A stretch of 64,000 nucleotides of DNA from Cysteiniphilum marinum (GTDB lineage: Bacteria; Pseudomonadota; Gammaproteobacteria; Francisellales; Francisellaceae). The DNA lies in NCBI RefSeq assembly GCF_014857925.1, contig NZ_JACYVZ010000001.1:124001-188000 (forward strand). The letters run 5' to 3'. The translations under genes and the position numbers were made by a program. Under the pieces are notes generated by a model. It was not told where the DNA came from, did no database searches, and saw only the letters and a program-made list of their open reading frames with translations. Below are positions 57,837 through 64,000 of this stretch, piece by piece (within the stretch, counting starts at the first letter, position 1; the number at the start of each line of letters is the position of its first letter).

Positions 57837-59144
57837 ATGAATTTAACGGATTTTCAAAATAGTGTGGTTGATCGTTTACAGCATTTTTCGCAACAAGAGC
57901 CGGAGATCACCTTTCAGTGGAAAGACAAGCGATCTACTGCGCGTGGCTTTTTAGTGATTAACTCATTGCGTGGCAATGCTGCAGGTGGCGGCACACGTGT
58001 GCATGAGCATATTACTTTAGAAGAAGTCACCACATTAGCTAAAATTATGGAGATTAAATTTGCGCTATCAGGACCTGCAATTGGCGGGGCTAAAACAGGT
58101 ATTCGTATCGACCCAGATCATCCTGATAAATATGCGATTCTTGAGCGTTGGTATGAAGCTATTCGCCCCTTATTAACGGAGTATTATGGCACAGGTAGTG
58201 ATTTAAATACTGATATTCATAAGATCAACCATTTATTGCGTGGTTTGGGGATCGACAACTCACAACAAGGGATTATTCATGCCTTTTGTCAGGGGGATCA
58301 CTTTAGAACGCAAGCAGCTTACCATAATATGCATTTGTTAAATGCCAGTGTTAAAGTGGGGCAGGCGGATATTAAACTTGCTGAAATGGTCACAGGTTTC
58401 GGTGTGGCGCAAACGGCTGTTGCTTATTATCATGCGCGCAATGAAAGTATGCAAAATAAACGTATTTATATTCAAGGTGCGGGCAATGTGGGTGCAGCCG
58501 CGGCCTTTTACTTGCATCAGGCAGGTGCTGTAATTGTCGCAATGACTGACCGAGATGCAGGCGTCATCCGTGATAAAGGGTTAAGTGAGTATGAAATCAA
58601 TCAAGTTGTTAAAAGCCGTAGAGTACTTAATGTATTAACTGATAATCTGACGCATCAACAGTTTAACCAACAAATCATATCAGCGAATATTGACGTATTA
58701 ATCCCTGCAGCGGGGTCTAATATTATTGATAAAAATTTCATTGATCAAATGCAAAAATCTGGGCTTGAGCTTATTGCATGTGGTGCAAACCATCCGTTTG
58801 TTGAAAGTGCATATTGTTATGGCCTGTGCTCACAATATGTTGATGGTAAGCTTGCGGTGGTGCCTGATTTCCTTGCCAATATGGGCATGGCGCGAACTTT
58901 TTATACGATGATGTCAACACCTGAAGATAAAATATCAGTTGATTATATTTTTGAAGATATAAAAGCCATTATGCATAATGCGATAGATAAAGCATTTACG
59001 ATGACCGGTGGGCGTTTACTCACCGCAAGTTTATATGATCTTGCGTTAACCAATATTGATTTACCAGATAAAACAGCCAACTTTCTAAAGCAATCAGCTA
59101 AGAAAAATCAAGACAATCACACACCTGGCATTGCAATCCTTTAG
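57837..59144 (+). CDS. Glu/Leu/Phe/Val-type amino-acid dehydrogenase
   Basis: 435 residues. Dimerization domain with the catalytic Lys region EIKFALSGPAIGGAKTGI (about residue 77), then GSDLNTDIHKIN, and an NAD-binding Rossmann domain IYIQGAGNVGAAAAFYLHQAG (part: QGAGNVGAAAAF, about residue 210). Members deaminate an amino acid to a 2-oxo acid with NAD(P). The length is between leucine and glutamate dehydrogenases. Its position as the last gene of the Phe/Tyr operon, which has no tyrosine aminotransferase, suggests it may make 4-hydroxyphenylpyruvate from tyrosine. Ribosome site AAGGAG. Confidence 0.8.
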   Translation: MNLTDFQNSVVDRLQHFSQQEPEITFQWKDKRSTARGFLVINSLRGNAAGGGTRVHEHITLEEVTTLAKIMEIKFALSGPAIGGAKTGIRIDPDHPDKYAILERWYEAIRPLLTEYYGTGSDLNTDIHKINHLLRGLGIDNSQQGIIHAFCQGDHFRTQAAYHNMHLLNASVKVGQADIKLAEMVTGFGVAQTAVAYYHARNESMQNKRIYIQGAGNVGAAAAFYLHQAGAVIVAMTDRDAGVIRDKGLSEYEINQVVKSRRVLNVLTDNLTHQQFNQQIISANIDVLIPAAGSNIIDKNFIDQMQKSGLELIACGANHPFVESAYCYGLCSQYVDGKLAVVPDFLANMGMARTFYTMMSTPEDKISVDYIFEDIKAIMHNAIDKAFTMTGGRLLTASLYDLALTNIDLPDKTANFLKQSAKKNQDNHTPGIAIL

Positions 59145-59159
59145 TTTTCTAATTCATCC

Positions 59160-60260
59160 CTAAAACCCATAATTAAGCTGATGCTCACAAGCATAGGCAT
59201 TGGCAAGACGCTTGATGAGTAACAGGTTTCTAAAGGTGGTTTCAACAAGGCTCATATCGAGCTTTTTATCAATACACCATTGTTTAAAGACCTCACCATC
59301 ATTCAGTTCAAGGTTTAAACGAATGATATTAAGTGAACGCATAAAGCCAAGATCGGTTAATGCGATGCCTGTATGCTTTAATTGACATAGCGCAAACTCA
59401 CAGATGTTGATTGACCATTGCGTAAGCTTGCTAAGCTCTTGTGCTTCATGAGAAACATTTAAACTGGAATCTTTAAGATGATCTTTATTCTGCATTTTCT
59501 GCATTTTTTGCAAAATAAATAAAAGAGCAGCAAATTCATCACTGCAAAAGGTGTCTTGTTTTAGTTTGTTAAGTGGAATGGTCGATGGCGTTGTAAACGA
59601 TGTAATCTCTTGTGCTTTTGCCTTATTGATCATGTCAGCTAATTGCGTAATACACTGATAGGCATCGTTATATTTTGCATTAACATAATACGTTTTAAGC
59701 AGATTAAAGGCATCAGCGGTTAACGTGCTTTGCAGAGCCTGCCAAGTGCGACGTTTATAAAAGATATTATGTGCACTATTAAAAAGCTCATGAGCAGCTT
59801 GTTGTGTGCATAGCTTGTTGTCTATAAGTGTATCGCAGGTTGCGCGAATATTAATGCTGGGAATCGTTTGTATCATCTCATCACCCAAACGATAGTAGTT
59901 TATTGCGACTTCACTATCATCATCGGTGATATTATTTTTATAACATTCATAGGCAAAGCCAAAGCCAATCATGCCAAACACATCAAGCTCAGCAGCACGC
60001 AAAGCACCCATTGATGAGGCACCAATAACGGTAATCCCTTTTTCAAGTGCACAAAGGATTTCTTTATGCCAAATCGAATTTGTGAAATCAAAATTGCCAT
60101 CAATAAGAATGATAATATTACTCTCTGGAATGACGCGCAATATATCGCCTGTTTTTGCCGAAGTGTGCAGACGTGCATGAGGAAGGTGTGTTTTAATCTC
60201 AGCATGCGTGATGCTTGTCTCGGCAAAAATATCGATCTGAAGTTTGGTTAGATCAAGCAT
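59160..60260 (-). CDS. tfuA: TfuA-like protein, YcaO partner
   Basis: 366 residues from the ATG at 60260, with GGAGG 9 bases upstream (a TTG at 60266 is too near it). TfuA core: ILIDGNFDFTNSIWHKEIL, TVIGASSMGALRAAELDVFGM (part: GASSMGALRAAEL), and DDSEVAINYY, all typical. TfuA proteins help YcaO put sulfur into peptide backbones (thioamide), as in thiovarsolin RiPPs and methyl-CoM reductase of methanogens. The C-terminal third is a less conserved helical region. Its start overlaps the ycaO end by 8 bases, so the two are coupled. Confidence 0.9.
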   Translation of the reverse strand: MLDLTKLQIDIFAETSITHAEIKTHLPHARLHTSAKTGDILRVIPESNIIILIDGNFDFTNSIWHKEILCALEKGITVIGASSMGALRAAELDVFGMIGFGFAYECYKNNITDDDSEVAINYYRLGDEMIQTIPSINIRATCDTLIDNKLCTQQAAHELFNSAHNIFYKRRTWQALQSTLTADAFNLLKTYYVNAKYNDAYQCITQLADMINKAKAQEITSFTTPSTIPLNKLKQDTFCSDEFAALLFILQKMQKMQNKDHLKDSSLNVSHEAQELSKLTQWSINICEFALCQLKHTGIALTDLGFMRSLNIIRLNLELNDGEVFKQWCIDKKLDMSLVETTFRNLLLIKRLANAYACEHQLNYGF

Positions 60261-61317
60261 TATCAAACACCTCCTGTTTGACCAAAATAGATTTTAAAAA
60301 GGTGAGTTTATCACTGTGGTAAACATGAATAAGCGCGTCTTGTTGGGCTTTATAAAGCGCATCCTTAAGTAGCGCTAGTGCCTCAGTTATGCTGTCGGTT
60401 TTGTGCTCAGAAATTTCACTGAAGCTCATTTCATAAGCCTCTGGATTAAGTCTAAGATTTGATTTTTCATAAGCATGTTTAAATAAATCATCACGAGATC
60501 CGGCAATGGTGGTGACTTTGGATTGGATGGCTTCAGTTAGAGCGCGATTAAGGGCAATTTCTTTGTTAAGATGTGCGCCATAGCCTGAGAAAACCATTTG
60601 ATTAGCTGTTTGATCTTTGCTTTGGATTAAGCAACCAATAACGGGGATGCCATAAGGGTTCGGATAATACTTTAACTCGACATGATGAAGTAAGGCAATT
60701 TTGTCATAAAAAATATGTTCAATATCAAGTTTAAACTGTTGACTCTTTAAAGCAGTACTTTTGCGTTCAATACACTCGAGTAAGCTATGCACTAGAGCCT
60801 CATCATAATTATTCCCTGATGCAATGCCTGTGGTGTCCGTGGCTTGGATCACAACATCGGGGTGACCTGAGTCAATGGATATAAATTGAAAGGGAACATA
60901 ATAGCTTTGATTGGTTAGAAAGCTTTTACTTTGGCACCAGTTATGCTCTTTATTGTCTTGGTAAACAATATTGCTAGAGAGTTGGTTGGGTGAGATAAAG
61001 TGATTGTTTTGCTCAAATCGCTTGTCATATAACTTAGCCTTAACTTCTTCAGCAAAGTATAGCTCCAGTGCTTCCATATAAGCGCTGACTTTTGCAGCGT
61101 CATGTGAAAATGACTTGCCTTGACTGGTTGATAACGATTTGCCTAAGGGGCGAATGGAGGTGTATACAGGGATTTTGCTATCGTCAAGATCCGTTAAATT
61201 AGCCAGACGGGTAATCTTAGCTTGTGGTAAATAAGCTTTAATGACCTCAAGGGTCTCGTTAGGTGTTTTAATGCGTAGAGCGCTATCTAAAGTCGACATA
61301 TTATGCGTGTCTTTCAC
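60253..61317 (-). CDS. YcaO-domain protein (backbone cyclodehydratase/thioamidase type)
   Basis: 354 residues from a GTG at 61317; the ATG at 61299 (MSTLDSAL) is the alternative, and neither has a clear ribosome site. ATP-binding residues of YcaO: LGKSLSTSQGKSF with KVSAYMEALELYFAEE (about residue 80), NNYDEALVHSLLECIERKS (about 180), and GYGAHLNKEIALNRALTEAIQSK followed by GSRDDLF (about 255). It phosphorylates a backbone amide to allow ring or thioamide formation. With TfuA it probably makes a thioamide. No E. coli-type C-terminal extension, so it is not the RimO-linked YcaO. -10 TATAAT lies near 61336-61341. Confidence 0.92.
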   Translation of the reverse strand: MKDTHNMSTLDSALRIKTPNETLEVIKAYLPQAKITRLANLTDLDDSKIPVYTSIRPLGKSLSTSQGKSFSHDAAKVSAYMEALELYFAEEVKAKLYDKRFEQNNHFISPNQLSSNIVYQDNKEHNWCQSKSFLTNQSYYVPFQFISIDSGHPDVVIQATDTTGIASGNNYDEALVHSLLECIERKSTALKSQQFKLDIEHIFYDKIALLHHVELKYYPNPYGIPVIGCLIQSKDQTANQMVFSGYGAHLNKEIALNRALTEAIQSKVTTIAGSRDDLFKHAYEKSNLRLNPEAYEMSFSEISEHKTDSITEALALLKDALYKAQQDALIHVYHSDKLTFLKSILVKQEVFDNA

Positions 61318-61918
61318 TATGTTAAGAAATGATCATTATACATGAGTTATAAACAACCTTTATACCTAAACTGGCAAAAGCTTAAAGTTAGTTTCCCTAT
61401 AAGTGGTGTTAGGCTTTGGGAATTTGAAAATGATTGGAGTTCAACGCTGATCCTTGCCGAATATTCCATTGCTTGCTAACTGGGGGAGGGGCAGTTTCGC
61501 GGCGGATTGATTGGGGGTCAATCCTCATTCGCTGAACTCATATCTCGAGTATAACGATCATTAATGCCTAAACAAGTGAAAAGTTGTAGAAAGACCCCGA
61601 ATTTCAGTAAAAAAATTGAATATGATCATAACTTAATCTTTTTCGTATTGATAGTTGATCGAGTTATAATCTGCATTATGCTGCATTGCAAAATAAAACT
61701 ACAAACGACTATCAGCATTCCTATGTTGATAGTCATTCGCGAACACTGCCCCCAGTGCTATTGCCCCCACGCTAATTTTTTAAAATCTAGCAAGCAAGTT
61801 TCTTGGTTAAGAAACAAGGATAGATGGATGGTAGCATGTAATTCCATTTATGGCAATAAAGTTATCTGATAAATTCCATTTAATTTTAATTCAATCGGCT
61901 GCTTAGTGTTCTTATGCT
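61318..61918. other. 601-base gap between ycaO and the MCE operon
   Basis: Base use changes: 61470-61530 is G- and C-rich (CTGGGGGAGGGGCAG, GGCGGATTGATTGGGGG) in an AT-rich neighbourhood. Two clear inverted repeats: ACTATCA/TGATAGT around 61708-61735 and GTTTCTT-GGTT-AAGAAAC at 61798-61815. A 101-codon plus-strand frame (61564-61869) has no ribosome site and a composition unlike its neighbours. A 39-codon minus-strand frame (61409-61528) lies just before ycaO. Nothing else is supported; a decayed mobile element is possible. Confidence 0.4.
61409..61528 (-). CDS. Short reading frame upstream of ycaO (weak precursor candidate)
   Basis: 39 codons (starts MRIDPQSIRRETAPPP, ends FQIPKA), on the same strand as ycaO and 91 bases before it. 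RiPP precursors are often of this size and place. Against it: no Shine-Dalgarno, no cysteine, odd proline run, and the sequence looks like G/C-rich non-coding DNA read in an open frame. Listed only so the place can be examined. Confidence 0.15.
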   Translation of the reverse strand: MRIDPQSIRRETAPPPVSKQWNIRQGSALNSNHFQIPKA

Positions 61919-62587
61919 TTAGTTACTCGTATTATTTGCCAGTGGTTGAGTGATAAGCCAATTATTCAATGCTTTAGATAAATCTGCAGCAAGCTCGTTA
62001 GTGGCATTAGCAAAGCGCTTAGCATCTGCTCTAGCTGATTTATTTAAAGTAAATGTCTTAATGGCAACAGCTTGTCCGCTATTGGCATTCGTTAATGTAA
62101 AGCTTACAGATAGAATGACATTGCTTTCATTGCCGTTGATAACCTGAGTGAGTTGGTTTAGGTTACCTGTTAATCGATAATCAGCATAACCGATAAAGTT
62201 ACTTGAAACGATATTCTTAAAGCTATGATAGCCTTGTAGGCTTTGCAGTAGGTTTTTGCTAAGCATCTGCTCAGGATTCGCTGCCCACAAGTTATGTGTG
62301 TAACTTGCTAATTCATAATTGTTTTCACGATAATACATTTGGGTTGAATTATATGGCTGATCTGCTGTTAAAGGCGCGATAAACAGCGTTAAATCAAATC
62401 GTTTTGCAGTTTTTTGAATTGCTGAGCTATTGTCGGTGGTATGACGTGTCATTTGTAAATTGGGTGCAATAATTTGGTATTGTTTAACTTCAGGACTTTT
62501 TACTGGAGATAAAATACCACAACTTGTGATGATGCTAACACTTGCTGCAATGCTTAATATTTTAAGAAGTTGAGTAGGTCTATACAT
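61919..62587 (-). CDS. ABC-type transport auxiliary lipoprotein (PqiC/LptE-like, MCE operon)
   Basis: 222 residues. Lipobox SIITSCGIL, then VKQYQIIAPNLQM as in the ABC-type transport auxiliary lipoprotein family, and FTLNKSARADAKRF near the end. Likely anchored to the outer or inner membrane leaflet, it connects the MCE protein to the outer membrane (as PqiC does). Its ATG overlaps the stop of the MCE gene by one base. Confidence 0.82.
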   Translation of the reverse strand: MYRPTQLLKILSIAASVSIITSCGILSPVKSPEVKQYQIIAPNLQMTRHTTDNSSAIQKTAKRFDLTLFIAPLTADQPYNSTQMYYRENNYELASYTHNLWAANPEQMLSKNLLQSLQGYHSFKNIVSSNFIGYADYRLTGNLNQLTQVINGNESNVILSVSFTLTNANSGQAVAIKTFTLNKSARADAKRFANATNELAADLSKALNNWLITQPLANNTSN

Positions 62588-63495
62588 TATTGTTCTCCTG
62601 GACCAGGCTTCCTTGGCAGTTCACCACGCACAAGGATTGATGGATTTTGATTTATTTTCTTTAATAGGTCAGATAGCTGGACTGATGTTTCATTCATATT
62701 GTTAAGCGTTTGCGCAAGCTGAGGTAATAAAATATTATTAACTCCTTGTAGAGTTTGATTGTTAAAGCTAGTAATTGCTTTACTGACATCTTCAGAGGCG
62801 CGGGCAACTGCTTTTGAACCATGGTTAATGTTGTGAGCAATCTGATCAAGCTCGGTAGAGCTTTTGGCTGCATTTTTTAATATGATGTTTAATGACTCAA
62901 TACTTTGATGAATATTTTGGCTACTAGTGGCAAGCGAGTTAGAAATATCTTCAACATTGCTAACGATATGATTAATTTTTTGAACATTGTTATCACTGAT
63001 GATTTTAGCGACACGTGTTGAGATTAAAGTAACTTGCTCAGCAACCGTGCTCATTTGGTTAACAATATTTGTTAAAAACGAAGGTTTGGTTTTAACCACT
63101 GGAAACGGTGGCGCATCTTTAGGTTTAATGATGTATTGGTTGGAAGCATTTGATATAGACAAAGTAATAAAAACTTGACCAGTAATCCCTTGTGGCACCA
63201 AGCTTGCATAGGTTGTATTGTAAATGGGGATTCCTTGTTGAATTTGCATAACGACAATCACAATGCTGGGGTTTTGCTTGTCGATATTAATGCTTTCAAC
63301 CTTGCCGACATTAACACCATTATAGTTGATTGCGGCATTGACATTTAATCCAGTCACGGATTCATTAAAGCGTGCGATGTAAGTATCATATTTGATATCT
63401 TTTAAGCCAAAAGCAAGCCAAAATCCAATAAAGATCATTACAATGGTGGTAATGATAATAAACAAACCTGCAACAAAGTAACGATTGTTTTTCAT
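62587..63495 (-). CDS. MCE/MlaD-family periplasmic lipid-binding protein
   Basis: 302 residues. One N-terminal membrane helix (residues 8-28), a single MCE domain (YIARFNESVTGLNVNAAINYNG with VNVGKVESI, about residues 38-120), then a long helical tail of coiled-coil heptads to about residue 285 and a Pro-rich end. MCE rings shuttle phospholipids across the periplasm. The long tail sets it apart from MlaD and resembles the Mce proteins of the tolerance-to-toluene (Ttg2C) or PqiB type. 2 bases separate it from the ATPase stop. Confidence 0.9.
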   Translation of the reverse strand: MKNNRYFVAGLFIIITTIVMIFIGFWLAFGLKDIKYDTYIARFNESVTGLNVNAAINYNGVNVGKVESINIDKQNPSIVIVVMQIQQGIPIYNTTYASLVPQGITGQVFITLSISNASNQYIIKPKDAPPFPVVKTKPSFLTNIVNQMSTVAEQVTLISTRVAKIISDNNVQKINHIVSNVEDISNSLATSSQNIHQSIESLNIILKNAAKSSTELDQIAHNINHGSKAVARASEDVSKAITSFNNQTLQGVNNILLPQLAQTLNNMNETSVQLSDLLKKINQNPSILVRGELPRKPGPGEQ

Positions 63496-63497
63496 GG

Positions 63498-64000
63498 TTA
63501 CGATCCTAGTATTGTTTTTTCTTCTTTAGTGGTTTTAGCGCCATTAAAGAAATTATTAAGGTTTTCATATTGTGTCATTTTAGCAGCATTCTCAACGCTA
63601 TCATGAATAAGGATACGTTTTTGATCAATATAGACGACTTCATCAACAATGCGCCAGATACTTTCTAAATCATGGGTAATCATAATAATAGATAGATCCA
63701 AATCTTGTTTTAACTTTAAAATCAATTGATCTAGTTCATAAGTAGAGTGTGGGTCAAGTCCTGCTGAAGGCTCATCGAGAAATATAATCTCAGGATCAAG
63801 TGCTAAAGTGCGTGCAAGTGCTACGCGTTTTAGCATTCCGCCACTTAATTGTGAGGGGTATTTAGCATAAGCATCTTCGGATAAACCAACCATTTTAAGC
63901 TTTAAGCGTGCCAGATCAATGACAATATCACGGCTAAAGTTAGTGTATTCCTGCAAAGGAAACATGACGTTTTCAAGTGCGGTTAGGGCGCTAAAGAGCG
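63498..64000 (-). CDS. MCE-system ABC ATPase (MlaF-like), N-terminal part outside window
   Basis: The frame is open to the right edge (LFSALTALENVMFPL read before the ATG at 63965), so the true start is beyond base 64000. Signature LSGGMLKRVALARTLA, Walker B IIFLDEPSAGLD, H-loop THDLES. The Walker A is not in the window. Powers the MCE lipid transporter with a permease that must be further right. Confidence 0.9.
   Translation of the reverse strand, partial: LFSALTALENVMFPLQEYTNFSRDIVIDLARLKLKMVGLSEDAYAKYPSQLSGGMLKRVALARTLALDPEIIFLDEPSAGLDPHSTYELDQLILKLKQDLDLSIIMITHDLESIWRIVDEVVYIDQKRILIHDSVENAAKMTQYENLNNFFNGAKTTKEEKTILGS

Noticed and set aside
61564-61869. 101-codon plus-strand frame
   Set aside because: No ribosome site or recognisable domain; spans two inverted repeats; Cys/Ile-rich composition looks like non-coding sequence.

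Overview
The window is an AT-rich stretch of a gammaproteobacterial chromosome. The gene set (fis, queF, pdxST, ruvB, secA with dciA, trmB, ubiC/ubiA, epmA, ispG, a PagP-like small beta-barrel candidate, an MCE/Mla-type lipid transporter) is that of a Gram-negative cell with an outer membrane. PdxS/PdxT instead of PdxA/PdxJ, tandem VUT transporters beside queF, and heavy investment in peptide and amino-acid uptake point to a Francisella/Fastidiosibacter-like lineage of Thiotrichales. That placement is inference, since no rRNA lies in the window. No tRNA, rRNA, complete IS, prophage or CRISPR array was found.

Layout. 0-5.6 kb: 3' end of clpB, a gutted short-chain dehydrogenase, a secreted phosphodiester glycosidase, then queF with two VUT-family membrane proteins (queuosine theme) facing an XRE/S24-like regulator. 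5.7-9.2 kb: a candidate terminator-ended small RNA or leader, guaB with a hairpin at its mRNA start, and pdxST. 9.2-18.6 kb: a zinc-ribbon protein, a small outer-membrane protein, a Bcr-type MFS pump divergent from a PadR regulator, ruvB, an EamA permease and a three-gene HlyD/FUSC exporter. 18.8-25 kb: two fis paralogues bracketing gph-dciA and secA, then trmB. 25-36 kb: an MFS permease and an opp operon with one permease/ATPase set and three substrate-binding lipoproteins. 36-51.6 kb: a cystine-type symporter, a thaumatin-like lipoprotein, ppk2, epmA, tal, ispG, a broken RAYT transposase with its REP array, a fadH-type reductase, an Ntn hydrolase, ubiA/ubiC and deaD. 52-59 kb: a phenylalanine/tyrosine catabolic operon (hppD-maiA-hmgA-fahA-phhA-phhB plus an amino-acid dehydrogenase). 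59-61 kb: a convergent ycaO-tfuA pair. 62-64 kb: an MCE-type lipid ABC transporter that runs off the window.

The least ordinary content is between and at the ends of the genes. At least three palindromic intergenic element families (called A, B and C here) plus RAYT-linked REPs are scattered through the window. Family A (about 175 bp, GGCTA ends, 8-bp target duplications in two copies) sits exactly at the stop codon of the neighbouring gene in all three full copies and in two cases supplies the stop codon. The RAYT gene carries REP sequence inside its reading frame, and an array made of its own 3' tail plus REP follows it. The YcaO-TfuA pair has no evident substrate peptide beside it and is the best candidate for an unexplored biochemical system.
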